Notes: generated from the letters alone by a model not told the origin. A stretch of 64,000 nt of DNA from Flavobacterium fluvii (GCF_900129545.1 NZ_FQWB01000001.1:248001-312000); one strand, 5' to 3'; shown: positions 12,156 through 22,057, counted from the first letter of the stretch. Numbers and translations: made by a program.

Positions 12156-14338
12156 TATTTAACTGCTTTATAACTTACTTTGTATTCCACATTCGGTTTT
12201 ACGGTCAATTGGTATTTATTTTTTGCCAATTCCGTGATCGTTCCTGAACTTGCTTTCGGTTTGCTTGAACTTTCGAAAACCAATTTTCCTTCGCCTTCGG
12301 AAGCTTTTACCTTGATTTCTTTTGTACTACAATATACGATAACTTCTCCGTTTGGCGTTGGCACTTTTCCTTCCATCCATTGCTGTCCGCCTAAATTCGG
12401 TTTGATTTCATATTCAGCATAACCCGGAGCAGTAGGTTTTACGCCCAAATAATATTTCCCCAGCAAATAAATTGGGCTGGAACCCCAGGCGTGGCAAAGA
12501 CTTTTTCCATAAGGGCGTCCGTACATCGCTAAATGTTCTGTTCCTTTTTTGGTTGGATTGTATTCTTCCCAGAAAGAAGTAGCACCTTCTTTTAACATTC
12601 CTCCCCAATAGTCTTTCATTTCTTTCAACACATAATCTTGTTCGCCCATGGCACACAAGGCTTCCAACTCGTAAAAACGCATATAGGGTGTCGTGATTTG
12701 AAGAATATCTTTATTGAGCAACACTTTGTTTTTTATACTTTGTTTTTGTTCTTCATTAAAGTAATTGAAAAAAATACCAAACATATTGGCATATCTAGTT
12801 ACAATATCTTGCATTTTACCGTCTATACGTTGGTGTTTCATAACGTTTTCTTTCTTATCCCAAAAGACATCAAATAATTTTGCTTTTAAATCAACAGCTA
12901 ATTTTTGATACTCTTTTTGATCTTCCTTTTCACCCGCAATTTCGGCACTAACTGCCATGGCTTCTAAACTTCTGGCTAAAAGCATTTGTTCAAAACTCAC
13001 CTCGCCGGTTTTTGGTAATCCGTTCGCCCAATCAATAAAAACCCAATCGCCTTCCAATGGTTCCAGGAATCCGTTCTTGTTTCTTCTTTCCAAGCAGAAT
13101 TCCATAAGTGATTTCATTCGTGGATAAAAAGTTTTGATAAATTTCGTGTCGCCCGTGTGCAAATAGTAATCGTAAACTCCCACAAACCAATACAGCGAAT
13201 AATCCATAATGATATTTACGTGAGCCGTCACAGGTTCTTTACCACGCAGCGCCAACAGCGTTCGTTCCACGGAAGCCGAATCAAAGAATAAATAATAATT
13301 CATTAAATAACTTTGGTAAGCGTCGCCGGACCAAACCCAACGGTCGCGTTTAATTCCGTCTATAAAAAATTCACGGGATGTTAAATGCATCGTGTAAGCC
13401 GACACATCCCAAATTTTGTTCAATTCCTGGTCCGAAGACTTGAATGCACCACGATAGTCCAATGGCAAATATTCATAAAGCATCGAAATGGAATCATATT
13501 TTACCGTTGGATCTGCTTGTACCTGAACATAACGGAATGCTTTGGAACCATTATGTGTGTAGATTTCCGGCTGGTTTCCATCAAAAGATAAATGATCCAA
13601 TGTTTCGCATTTGGCAGTATCCAACGCTTCCTCACGAGATTCGCCATAATAAAGTGCCACTTTTCCTTTTCCTTTTAAACCGTGAATTTTAATGTAACCA
13701 AAAGTTTCTTTACCAAAATCTACCAACTGACCCGCTCCGATTTTTTCTGTTTTTTTGGCGTTCCAGGGCGTGGTTGTCAGTTTAAATCCGGAAGGTTTAT
13801 TTGCTGGCGCATCAAAATTCCAGGAACCAACAGGCACCCACGGCGTGCCTGATTGCTGTGCTTTCCCATTTTCATCAATCCAAAGTTTATCTTCGTTGGT
13901 CACCTTCCAAGAGGCATCAGATTTAACATACTTACCAGCAATATAAATAGCGGGCAACACTTCCTGATTATATACTTTGAAGGAAATTTTGTGTTTCCCG
14001 GCAGGAACTTTTATTGATTTAGGTTGCCCATAAACCTGAACACCATCTAAAATTAATTGAAAAGATCCTTCCGAATAGATTTTTACCTCGTCTGGTGCTG
14101 GAATATCTACTTCTGTTTGAAAAGTTACCAAGGCATAAGGACTGTAATATTGCCAAAGCGGTGGAAATACTGCTTCGCGATCTGTACGTCTTACCTGCAT
14201 TTTATTGCTTAACCAAACTTCGAAATCACCTGGATAATAAATCCAGGTTTGTGCAAACGAACTTTCGGATAAAAAGAACAAAGCACAAATGCAGACAACT
14301 GCTTTAAAATTCTGACGTAAAGAAGAAAATGTGTTCAT
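12155..14338 (-). CDS. GH78-type alpha-L-rhamnosidase
   Basis: Predicted inverting alpha-L-rhamnosidase, 727 residues, signal peptide ending near SSFAQ (30). N-terminal beta-sandwich domains reach about residue 290. An (alpha/alpha)6 barrel then begins with GAFKSSDQELNKIWDVS. The key motif DGIKRDRWVWSGD at 327-339 corresponds to the conserved GH78 acid loop (D332). TSFWEEYNP at 588-595 (E591/E592) is the usual position of the second carboxylate. SLCHAWGSSP at 613-622 (H616) precedes the C-terminal beta-sandwich. No truncation is apparent. It starts one base before the symporter stop region and is 1 bp overlapped by the next gene. Together with the GH106 enzyme it makes rhamnose removal the clearest function of this locus. 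Confidence 0.88.
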   Translation of the reverse strand: MNTFSSLRQNFKAVVCICALFFLSESSFAQTWIYYPGDFEVWLSNKMQVRRTDREAVFPPLWQYYSPYALVTFQTEVDIPAPDEVKIYSEGSFQLILDGVQVYGQPKSIKVPAGKHKISFKVYNQEVLPAIYIAGKYVKSDASWKVTNEDKLWIDENGKAQQSGTPWVPVGSWNFDAPANKPSGFKLTTTPWNAKKTEKIGAGQLVDFGKETFGYIKIHGLKGKGKVALYYGESREEALDTAKCETLDHLSFDGNQPEIYTHNGSKAFRYVQVQADPTVKYDSISMLYEYLPLDYRGAFKSSDQELNKIWDVSAYTMHLTSREFFIDGIKRDRWVWSGDAYQSYLMNYYLFFDSASVERTLLALRGKEPVTAHVNIIMDYSLYWFVGVYDYYLHTGDTKFIKTFYPRMKSLMEFCLERRNKNGFLEPLEGDWVFIDWANGLPKTGEVSFEQMLLARSLEAMAVSAEIAGEKEDQKEYQKLAVDLKAKLFDVFWDKKENVMKHQRIDGKMQDIVTRYANMFGIFFNYFNEEQKQSIKNKVLLNKDILQITTPYMRFYELEALCAMGEQDYVLKEMKDYWGGMLKEGATSFWEEYNPTKKGTEHLAMYGRPYGKSLCHAWGSSPIYLLGKYYLGVKPTAPGYAEYEIKPNLGGQQWMEGKVPTPNGEVIVYCSTKEIKVKASEGEGKLVFESSSKPKASSGTITELAKNKYQLTVKPNVEYKVSYKAVK

Positions 14339-14339
14339 A

Positions 14340-15920
14340 TTAATTAAAATTAAAAATGAGGTATAAACTCAAAATGGTTAGTCCCAACAAGGCGAACAAA
14401 ATTTTCACTTTCTTGCTGGTTTTTGGAACATCGGTTTCGCTGACAAAATTCGTTTCCGGACTTTTATCCACCAATGAAATGATAATGGCCGAAACCAACA
14501 GCACTGCAAAAATGTAAAAGGAAATCAACAAAAAGTGGGGCCAAACCGGATATTTGTCGGCCGGAAAAATCCATAAATACAACACCCCAACAAATAAACT
14601 AAAAGCGGAACCCCAAGACAAAATCCCGTTCACGGCTTTCTTGGTGGTGCGTTTCCAAAAAATACTCAACAAAAAAACCACAGACAACGAAGGCGCCAAA
14701 AAGCCCAAAACCGCCTGAAAAATGTTGAATAAATTTTGTCCTTTAATATTGTCAATAGCCACCGCAATCAGAATGGCAAAGACGCATCCAGCCGCCACGG
14801 TAATTCTTCCTATTTTAATTTGCTCCTTGATAGTCGCCGCAGGATTGATTTTCTTTACGTAAATATCATTGGTAAAAACCGTACTCAAAGCATTTAGCGA
14901 TGAACCAATTGTCCCAACCAAAACGGCAATCATAACGCAAATGACCAAACCGTTCATTCCGCTTGGGAATAAATTGGTCACCATCGTCATATAAGCCAAA
15001 TCGGAGTTTTTTCCCAATTCCGGAAACAAAACAGAACACAGGATTCCCGGTAAAATAAACAACGGCAAAGCCATCACTTTCAACCATCCTATAAAGTTCA
15101 CGCCCAATTGTCCTTGTTCCAGATTTTTGGCTCCCAATACACTTTGTACCATCGATTGATCGGTGCAAAAGAAAGCTACTGCGGCAACCGGATAACCCAA
15201 CAAAATGGCTGGCCAAGGATAGTTTGGATCACTTGCAGGTTGAACCAAGTTCCAGAAATTAGAAGGTGTTTTAGCAATTAATGCGCTTATTCCGCCCACT
15301 TTTTGCAATCCTAAATAGGACAATGTAAGCGACACCACAATTAATAAAATCATCTGGAACACGTTCACTTTGGCAATGGCTTTCAAGCCTCCGGCGAACG
15401 TAAAAATTCCCGAAAAAATTACCAATACCGTAACGCTTTGCCACATCGGGATTCCTAAAATCTGGCGTACCAAAATTCCGCCGCTAAACAATCCCAACGA
15501 CAACCAACTTACCAAAATTTTCACCATTGCATACCAAGCCAAAATGGTTTGGGTACTGTCGCCATAACGTTTTCCCATATATTCGGGCATCGTGCTGACC
15601 TTGCTGGCAATATAACGCGGTGCAAAAACGATTGCCAAAAGCAATAAAAAAACAAAGGCGTACCATTCGAAATTTCCCGCCACAATTCCGGTTGCATAAC
15701 CAATACTGGCAAAAGCCAACAAGGACGAAGGACCCACATTTGTTCCCCACATATTGAATCCGATGTTGTACCAATTCAGCGAATTTCCCGCCATAAAAAG
15801 CGTTTCGTTCTTCTTGCTTTGTTTCACGCTCACCACATAACCAATGATCAACAAAATAACCAAATAAACAGCAACAATTATAAAATCTAATGCGGTTAAC
15901 TTATCGTAGATGCTGTTCAT
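14340..15920 (-). CDS. Sodium/solute symporter (SSS family), probable sugar importer
   Basis: 526-residue inner-membrane protein with about 13-14 hydrophobic segments, starting LDFIIVAVYLVILLIIGYVV. SSS landmarks are the FMAGNSLNWYNIGFNMWGTNVGPSS stretch (residues about 43-67, first Na+ site region) and TMPEYMGKRYGDS. Length and helix pattern match SGLT/NIS-type transporters. The gene start overlaps the oxidoreductase stop by 4 bp (ATGA) and its stop is 1 base from the GH78 start. In sugar loci of Bacteroidota such symporters import the released monosaccharide; here rhamnose or galactose would fit. Substrate is inferred from position only. Confidence 0.88.
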   Translation of the reverse strand: MNSIYDKLTALDFIIVAVYLVILLIIGYVVSVKQSKKNETLFMAGNSLNWYNIGFNMWGTNVGPSSLLAFASIGYATGIVAGNFEWYAFVFLLLLAIVFAPRYIASKVSTMPEYMGKRYGDSTQTILAWYAMVKILVSWLSLGLFSGGILVRQILGIPMWQSVTVLVIFSGIFTFAGGLKAIAKVNVFQMILLIVVSLTLSYLGLQKVGGISALIAKTPSNFWNLVQPASDPNYPWPAILLGYPVAAVAFFCTDQSMVQSVLGAKNLEQGQLGVNFIGWLKVMALPLFILPGILCSVLFPELGKNSDLAYMTMVTNLFPSGMNGLVICVMIAVLVGTIGSSLNALSTVFTNDIYVKKINPAATIKEQIKIGRITVAAGCVFAILIAVAIDNIKGQNLFNIFQAVLGFLAPSLSVVFLLSIFWKRTTKKAVNGILSWGSAFSLFVGVLYLWIFPADKYPVWPHFLLISFYIFAVLLVSAIIISLVDKSPETNFVSETDVPKTSKKVKILFALLGLTILSLYLIFNFN

Positions 15921-16981
15921 AGTCCGTATTCGTTAAGGACATCAGCAATTTTTACTGGCATTCCGGTTTGTAAAGATTTATCCATTGCCTGTAATAATGC
16001 CACGGTTCCGATGCCTTCTTTCATGTCTGGATAAGCCGTAAAATCTTGTTCGATGCTGTCCACGAAATATTCCAGATAATTTTGGTATTCCCCTGCGTGA
16101 TGACTTTGCCCTTCAAAACGGAAATAATGTTTTAAAGTGCTGTCGCCCCAAGTTATTACTTTTTCTTCACCCGTTTTGGTGGTAACGGCATAACGCAATT
16201 CGTGATAATCGGCCTGACTTGCTCCTTCACTTGCTCTCAAAATAGTACTCATTCCGCTGTCTCTTTGGGCAGGTTGGGTCGGCGAAGTATAAACGCCACT
16301 CACTCTGGCAATTCTTCCGTCGGTCGCTTTGAAGATAAAATGCATTGTGTCTTCATTTTTTAGACCTGCCCCTTTTCCGTTGTTGCTGATCATTCCGTAA
16401 CCCATTACTTCTTCAATATTCGGCAAATACCATCTGATGAAATCGACAGGATGGCTCAATCCGCCATACAACCATTTAAAAGACTCCAACAACGACCATT
16501 CTTTGGCCAAAAACCACCTGTGATCTGCGTGATAATGGGCTTCAATGGTAATTAAATCTCCTATTAAACCTATCTCAAAATCGGCTCTTTGTCTTTTTGC
16601 CGGTTCAAAAAATCGGGAGCTTTGGCCGATGAAAACTTTTTTTCCTGTTTTCTCGCTCAACTTCAACAATTCCTTGGCATCCGAAAGATCGTCAATAAAA
16701 GGCTTGGTGCAAACCACGTGTTTTCCGTGCAACAAAGCTTGCTTCACGTGTTCGGCGTGTAAATGATCTGGTGTGTAAATGGCAATTATATCGATTGCGC
16801 CATCATTCAATAAATCATCGTAATTGGTCGTATAAGAATGGAAATCAAATTCCTTTGCTCTTTGTTTGCACAATTCCTCATTTCTGTCGCATACTTTTAC
16901 CAGCTCTAATTTTGAGCTTGCCAAAGCTGCCGACATAGTGCTGCGTCCCTCTCCGAGACCAAGAATAGCTATTTTTAACAT
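15917..16981 (-). CDS. Gfo/Idh/MocA family NAD(P)-dependent oxidoreductase
   Basis: 354-residue cytoplasmic protein with an N-terminal Rossmann fold (IAILGLGEGRST at 4-15). The family core YTPDHLHAEHVKQALLHGKH is followed by VVCTKPF at 89-95. K93 occupies the place of the catalytic lysine, in a TKP instead of the common EKP. GGLSHPVDFIRWYLP supplies the substrate-binding histidine region. No signal peptide is present. It overlaps the symporter gene by 4 bp, so oxidation or epimerisation of an imported sugar is the natural reading, although the substrate cannot be told from sequence. Confidence 0.85.
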   Translation of the reverse strand: MLKIAILGLGEGRSTMSAALASSKLELVKVCDRNEELCKQRAKEFDFHSYTTNYDDLLNDGAIDIIAIYTPDHLHAEHVKQALLHGKHVVCTKPFIDDLSDAKELLKLSEKTGKKVFIGQSSRFFEPAKRQRADFEIGLIGDLITIEAHYHADHRWFLAKEWSLLESFKWLYGGLSHPVDFIRWYLPNIEEVMGYGMISNNGKGAGLKNEDTMHFIFKATDGRIARVSGVYTSPTQPAQRDSGMSTILRASEGASQADYHELRYAVTTKTGEEKVITWGDSTLKHYFRFEGQSHHAGEYQNYLEYFVDSIEQDFTAYPDMKEGIGTVALLQAMDKSLQTGMPVKIADVLNEYGL

Positions 16982-17025
16982 TGGTTAGATATATTATTTA
17001 TTTAATTTTTGGTTGATGATATTTG

Positions 17026-17060
17026 ATTGCTTCGCCAGTTCGCCTCTCAGGCTCGGGTAA
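17026..17060. repeat. Dispersed GCTTCGCC/CTCGGGT intergenic element, copy 1
   Basis: ATTGCTTCGCCAGTTCG at 17026-17042 is followed by CTCGGGTAA at 17052-17060. A second copy with one change (CCTGTTCG) lies at 55963-55999. Just beyond, arms GATTTTTGATT (17062-17072) and AATCAAAAATC (17093-17103) form a hairpin downstream of the beta-helix gene that could serve as its terminator. Confidence 0.6.
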
Positions 17061-17123
17061 CGATTTTTGATTGCAGATGTAAAAAAATCTAGAATCAAAA
17101 ATCTTTAATCGGCATTCTAAAAT

Positions 17124-19625
17124 CTATATTTTCTTCAAAAATATCCAGGTTTCATCTGGTTTTGCACCTTCGATTCCTGTTTGGTATTTTTTCATTAAGG
17201 CGTTCCAATCATCAACACGAGGATTATTTTCGGTTGTTTTTGGATTCAGTTTATCCAGATTTTCTCCTTTAGGAATACTGATCACCAACATTAATTGTCT
17301 TCCGTTTTTGAAAACCTGCAGCTGCTGGAAATCGGCGTTGCAGAAGCCTTTGGCTATTTCTGGCCATTTTTCGAATTGGGTAGCGTGATAATCAACGTAT
17401 TCTTTTTGCATTTTTTCGTCATTAACTAAATTCGCTGTCAACACAATATTTTCCCATTCGGATGCCACTTTAGCCTCTTTGCATCTTTCAAAATTTTGGA
17501 AATCATAAACAGGATTTTCGTAGATTTTAATTTCCAATGTTGGAAAAGCCAAAGCCAGTTTTCTTTTTGTTCTTTCCGGCTGATTCATCAAACCATAGAT
17601 CACCAAATGGTTTTCCCATTGGTACAATTCCTCGCCCACGATTCGGAAACCTTTTATGGTCGATTTTATTTTTTCGATATCCAAATCCTTCCCTATTAAT
17701 TCGATTGCAACAGATTTTGGCATTTCCTGCAAGCCCCAAGCTTCGTCCACTACAACTTCTTTTGTTAAATGAGTGTATGGCGCTCGAATACCTGCATTTT
17801 CCTTGATTTTAGGATTTACAAACGCATAATTGTCCTGCCAAATATTTCCAGCTGGACCATTATGGTTTTTCAATGTTTTTTGAATCGGAATCCAATTGTT
17901 TTTTATCGTAAAACCCTGCGTTCCCTCATCTGTATACAAATACAGCCACAAAAACGGATCGTGTGCATAGGGACTGTTGTAAACTTTGTCAATGTAGTTC
18001 TCTTCTATCCTGCTGTCAGGTTGGGAAGAAAGCGTGTAAATCCCGGCCACATCGTGTAAATGTTTGGCGTAGTGATGAATTTTGTTTCCCAAAATTTTGT
18101 TGTTTCGCATCACGTTTTCAGTGTGCGTCCAACCCCAACCCAACGAAATTCCAGAATAGGCCACATCCGAAATCTCGTTGTGCTCAATGGTAAGATTCTT
18201 TACAAAACCGGCGGCAATTCCCAAACATCCCCAATCTTCGTTGGCCACATTGGTTATCAAATTATCGGCAACCAATTCATCCGAACAAACTACTCTTTCG
18301 TCTTTTACGTTATAAGGTAAATGCGCTTCGAAAGATTCTTCGGAGAAAACGCCTAAATTGATTCCGTTGCCGCCAATGTCCTTGAATAAATTTCCTTTAA
18401 TGATGTTGTGATTCGTTCCTCTATGCAAATCTAATCCCGTGGATGACAAATGTTCAAAAGTGCAAGATTCAAATTGGGTATTGTTGGCATAATTCACCTC
18501 AACAGCGGCTCTTGGTCTTCCCACCCAGCCCTGATTTTCCAAACTCGCCTGATTAGGTGTTCCAGGAGTTTTCAATTTATAGGCATCCAATAAATACATT
18601 CCCGCCTGCAACGGAACGTGACCTTGCTGTGAAGGACGAAGCCAATTGCTGTACTGAAATGAAATGCCCTTGAAATTAAAATGATGCACAGGCGTATCCA
18701 AACTTCCTTCAATTTTTACCAAATTTTCCAAAACAGGCACTATAACTTTTGCTGAAGTTAAATCCTCACCCGTTCTTGGAATGTAATAGATTTTGGCTTT
18801 TTTTCTATCCAAAAACCATTCTCCAGGTTCGTTCAGCATTGAAATTCCATTGTTTAAATAGAAAGCTGAATTCCCGTTATTTTTGGAAATCCAAGGTGCA
18901 GGCCAAGGATGTTCACTTTGAATACGGCTTTCCGGCTGTTCGAAAGAAAGTCTTGCACTGTCTTTTTTGATTTCGATATTTTTGATACGCAAATTGGCGA
19001 TTGCCCACCATTGCACAATGAACATTTCCATTCCGGGTTCGAACTTAACGGATTTGTCTTTATAAGGAATCCAACAGGTTTCCGTGGCTGCATCCCAAGA
19101 TAAAATTCTATCCATTTTGGTTCCGGCAGTACTTTTGGCTCTTACGGCTTTTTTTCCGTTTACCCACAGTTGTCTGTAGTTGATAATTTCGTCCGCTTTT
19201 TGAGGGGCATCGGCTACCCAAACCATTCCTGGTTTTTGCCCATTTATGGAAATGTTAGATTTTTTCCAGTTTTTGATTTCGAATCCACCGCTTAAAATTG
19301 GTTTGGCGTTGGCATCAGCCTCAATAGTAGTTGGACTTTCGGCAGTTCCGGAATCTTCGGGTCTTACAAATAAAGGTTCATTTAAATAATACGTGCCGCC
19401 CGTTACCATAATGTGAATACCGTCTTTTATGGAGGAATCTTTCAAGCGACGTAATTCTCTGGCTTTTCTCAATGCCATTTGAACGGTTGCCAACGGACTT
19501 GATTTCGTTCCCGTATTAGTGTCTTTCCCCTGAACAGAAACCCAAATTTCGGCAGCGTTTGCCGAAAACAGCATTCCAATTAGGAAAAAAACCAAAAATA
19601 TTTTACGCTGTTGCTTTAAATTCAT
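17124..19625 (-). CDS. Exported parallel beta-helix protein fused to an L-rhamnose mutarotase-like domain
   Basis: 833 residues. The signal peptide ends near SANAA (25). IWVSVQGKDTNTGTKSSPLA with GIHIMVTGGTYYLNEPLFV opens a right-handed parallel beta-helix to about 630. N-rich coils such as FESCTFEHLSSTGLDL resemble GH141-type and other beta-helix glycan enzymes. Residues about 635-723 (GFRIVGEELYQWENHLVIYG) look like a half-conserved ferredoxin-like module. Residues 724-833 match RhaM (L-rhamnose mutarotase): EYVDYH with Y743 and H747 spaced as Y18/H22 of E. coli RhaM, then WPE, PRVDDWNALM and GAKPDETW. It is the first gene of the operon. RhaM is normally a small cytoplasmic protein, so an exported fused form is unusual. 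The beta-helix activity is unassigned. Confidence 0.8.
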   Translation of the reverse strand: MNLKQQRKIFLVFFLIGMLFSANAAEIWVSVQGKDTNTGTKSSPLATVQMALRKARELRRLKDSSIKDGIHIMVTGGTYYLNEPLFVRPEDSGTAESPTTIEADANAKPILSGGFEIKNWKKSNISINGQKPGMVWVADAPQKADEIINYRQLWVNGKKAVRAKSTAGTKMDRILSWDAATETCWIPYKDKSVKFEPGMEMFIVQWWAIANLRIKNIEIKKDSARLSFEQPESRIQSEHPWPAPWISKNNGNSAFYLNNGISMLNEPGEWFLDRKKAKIYYIPRTGEDLTSAKVIVPVLENLVKIEGSLDTPVHHFNFKGISFQYSNWLRPSQQGHVPLQAGMYLLDAYKLKTPGTPNQASLENQGWVGRPRAAVEVNYANNTQFESCTFEHLSSTGLDLHRGTNHNIIKGNLFKDIGGNGINLGVFSEESFEAHLPYNVKDERVVCSDELVADNLITNVANEDWGCLGIAAGFVKNLTIEHNEISDVAYSGISLGWGWTHTENVMRNNKILGNKIHHYAKHLHDVAGIYTLSSQPDSRIEENYIDKVYNSPYAHDPFLWLYLYTDEGTQGFTIKNNWIPIQKTLKNHNGPAGNIWQDNYAFVNPKIKENAGIRAPYTHLTKEVVVDEAWGLQEMPKSVAIELIGKDLDIEKIKSTIKGFRIVGEELYQWENHLVIYGLMNQPERTKRKLALAFPTLEIKIYENPVYDFQNFERCKEAKVASEWENIVLTANLVNDEKMQKEYVDYHATQFEKWPEIAKGFCNADFQQLQVFKNGRQLMLVISIPKGENLDKLNPKTTENNPRVDDWNALMKKYQTGIEGAKPDETWIFLKKI

Positions 19626-19648
19626 TTTGAATAGTACTTTTTATTTAA

Positions 19649-19681
19649 CAAAAATATATTTTTACACCTAGTATAACTCAA
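19649..19681 (-). promoter_or_regulatory. Candidate promoter of the polysaccharide operon
   Basis: On the minus strand TTG (19681-19679) is followed after 22 bases by TATTTTTG (19656-19649). This fits the Bacteroidota form TTG-N(17-23)-TAnnTTTG. It is 23 bases upstream of the beta-helix start codon. The remaining divergent region up to the AraC gene (19682-19883) is very A+T-rich and probably holds the regulator site. Confidence 0.4.
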
Positions 19682-19883
19682 TACATTTGTCTCTTTTATT
19701 TATTAATCCTATTTATAGTAATATTTTTCTGTGAATATTGTATTTAATTCCAGAAATAATTATTTAAAAGCTAAAAGTAATATTTATATAATTATTCTGT
19801 GTTATTTTTAAACAATGAACAATTATGTAAATAATTTGTATTTTAACCCCTTGAAAAACAATTATGCAACTCCCTGATTAATT

Positions 19884-20825
19884 ATGGACAATATAAATTC
19901 TAATAACATACCCAAAAACAGTACCGGAAATTCGGGTGTTTGGTGGCATGAAAAAAATCCTGGCCCATTGACCAACCTGCCTTTCATCAAACAATTTGGA
20001 AGTATGCGTTTTACCAAAGTGCAGATGGATGAAAATATGCGACCGCACTTGAATGACGGTATTGAAATTCATTTTGTGACCAGCGGAAAATACGATTGGG
20101 TCGTAGAAGGAAATCAAATCGAATTATTGCCCGGTAATTTATCGGTTACGGCACCTTGGCATTGGAACGGAAGTCCAAATGGTAAAATGGACATTGGATA
20201 CATCAATTGGATTATATTAAAACCGCTGGAATATGGCAAAAAAAAGAAATTGAATCTTGGAAACTGGACCAAATTATCCAAAAGCATTCAAGAAAACCTT
20301 GGTAATTTGATTGCCGACAACAGGAATGTAGTTTTAGAAAAAGCCAAAACGTTTGAAAAATATTTTATTGAAATTCGCAAAGAACTGGCCAATCAAGAGG
20401 AAGGTTTTGAAATAATGGTGGGCAATATTTTGGAAAACTTGTTGGTGGATTTATACCGTCAGCTTTCGGGCAAGGGATTAAAAACGGTAGAAGAAACCAA
20501 TTTTATCGATAAATTCACCAAAATCATTTCTGAAGACATTAGCAAAAAATGGAATATAGATGATCTGGCACATCGATTTGGAATGGGAAAAACAAAATTC
20601 ACCTATGAAGTAAAAAGACTCACCGGATATCCACCCAACAGCTACATCATCAATCTAAAAATAGAAAAAGCCATTGCACTGATGCTAAATCCCAAAAACA
20701 AGTCGATGTCAGATATTGCCTATTCTTGCGGATTTTCGTCCATACAACATTTCACTTCTTCTTTTTTGCAAAGAACAGGAACAACACCTGGAAAATTTAG
20801 ATCAAAAGAAATCAAGGAGAAATAG
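19884..20825 (+). CDS. AraC family transcriptional regulator of the polysaccharide locus
   Basis: 313 residues. The N-terminal 150 form a cupin-type sensing domain (HLNDGIEIHFVTSGKYDWVV, with PGNLSVTAPWHWNG). The C-terminal 100 contain the double helix-turn-helix: WNIDDLAHRFGMGKTKFTYE, then MSDIAYSCGFSSIQHFTSSF and GTTPGKFR. It is transcribed divergently from the carbohydrate operon with 258 bp between the start codons, the usual place for a local activator responding to a released sugar. By the family rule it probably binds rhamnose or a short oligosaccharide and activates the minus-strand operon; this is inference. Confidence 0.88.
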   Translation: MDNINSNNIPKNSTGNSGVWWHEKNPGPLTNLPFIKQFGSMRFTKVQMDENMRPHLNDGIEIHFVTSGKYDWVVEGNQIELLPGNLSVTAPWHWNGSPNGKMDIGYINWIILKPLEYGKKKKLNLGNWTKLSKSIQENLGNLIADNRNVVLEKAKTFEKYFIEIRKELANQEEGFEIMVGNILENLLVDLYRQLSGKGLKTVEETNFIDKFTKIISEDISKKWNIDDLAHRFGMGKTKFTYEVKRLTGYPPNSYIINLKIEKAIALMLNPKNKSMSDIAYSCGFSSIQHFTSSFLQRTGTTPGKFRSKEIKEK

Positions 20826-20878
20826 CAATTTAGTTGAATTTATCTGGAAACAAATAAAGGTTCCAGCAACTTTAATAG

Positions 20879-22057
20879 TTATTTAAAAGCAGAAATTCCC
20901 GTGATGTCCATGCCGGTAATCAATAAGTGGATGTCGTGAGTTCCTTCATAAGTGATCACGGATTCTAAATTCATCATATGGCGCATAATCGAATATTCGC
21001 CGGTGATTCCCATTCCGCCCAATATTTGTCTAGCTTCACGGGCAATATGAATCGCCATATCCACATTGTTTCTTTTCGCCATCGATATTTGTGCGGTCGT
21101 GGCTTTTCCTTCGTTTCTCAAAACCCCCAATCGCCAAGTCAGCAATTGTGCTTTTGTAATTTCGGTAATCATTTCAGCCAATTTTTTCTGTTGCAATTGG
21201 GTTCCGGCTATGGGTTTGTCAAATTGGACTCTTTCCTTGGCATAACGCAAAGCCGTGTCATAACAATCCATGGCAGCACCAATGGCTCCCCAAGCTATGC
21301 CATAACGAGCAGAATCCAGACAACCCAGGGGTGCTCCCAATCCCGATTTATTGGGCAATATATTTTCTTTGGGAACTTTCACGTTGTCAAAAATCAATTC
21401 TCCGGTTGCCGATGCTCGAAGCGACCATTTGTTGTGTGTTTCAGGAGTTGAAAAACCCTCCATTCCTCGTTCTACAATCAATCCGTGAATTCTTTCGGTT
21501 TCATCTTTTGCCCAAACAATTGCAATATCGGCAAAGGGCGCATTCGAAATCCACATTTTGGCACCATTCAACAAATAATGATCGCCCATATCCTTGAAAT
21601 TGGTAATCATGCTTCCTGGATCGGAACCGTGATTGGGTTCGGTCAAACCAAAACAACCCATCCATTCTCCCGAAGCCAGTTTGGGTAAATATTTCAAGCG
21701 TTGTTTCTCGTTTCCGTATTTCCAAATGGGATACATTACCAACGATGACTGAACCGAAGCCGTGGAACGAACACCAGAATCGCCTCTTTCTATTTCCTGC
21801 ATAATCAAGCCATAGGAGATTTGATCCAATCCAGCTCCGCCATACTCTTCAGGAATATAAGGACCAAAAGCACCTATTTCAGCCAAACCTTTGATGATTT
21901 GTTTCGGGAATTCCGCCTTTTGGGCATAGTCTTCGATAATGGGCGAAACATCGCGTTTGACCCATTCACGGGCTGCATTGCGAACCAATTTATGCTCGTC
22001 CGTCAATAATTCATCGAGGTTGTAATAATCTGGCGCCTGGAATAAGTCTGGTTTCAT
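20879..22057 (-). CDS. Acyl-CoA dehydrogenase, glutaryl-CoA dehydrogenase-like
   Basis: 392-residue flavoprotein. The N-terminal helical domain leads to MGCFGLTEPNHGSDPGSM and WISNAPFADIAIVWAKD, the FAD and acyl-CoA binding blocks of the family. The C-terminal part ends ILGGMGITGEYSIMRHMMNLESV with TYEGTHDIH; the Glu of TYEGT is at the catalytic base position of glutaryl-CoA dehydrogenases. Length is normal and there is no targeting signal. It stands alone, convergent with the AraC gene (53 bp apart), and marks the start of what looks like chromosomal backbone. Role: likely lysine/tryptophan or glutarate degradation, oxidising and decarboxylating glutaryl-CoA. Confidence 0.87.
   Translation of the reverse strand: MKPDLFQAPDYYNLDELLTDEHKLVRNAAREWVKRDVSPIIEDYAQKAEFPKQIIKGLAEIGAFGPYIPEEYGGAGLDQISYGLIMQEIERGDSGVRSTASVQSSLVMYPIWKYGNEKQRLKYLPKLASGEWMGCFGLTEPNHGSDPGSMITNFKDMGDHYLLNGAKMWISNAPFADIAIVWAKDETERIHGLIVERGMEGFSTPETHNKWSLRASATGELIFDNVKVPKENILPNKSGLGAPLGCLDSARYGIAWGAIGAAMDCYDTALRYAKERVQFDKPIAGTQLQQKKLAEMITEITKAQLLTWRLGVLRNEGKATTAQISMAKRNNVDMAIHIAREARQILGGMGITGEYSIMRHMMNLESVITYEGTHDIHLLITGMDITGISAFK

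Noticed and set aside
20879..22057. Acyl-CoA dehydrogenase as part of the polysaccharide locus
   Set aside because: It is convergent with the AraC gene and metabolically unrelated; better seen as backbone.
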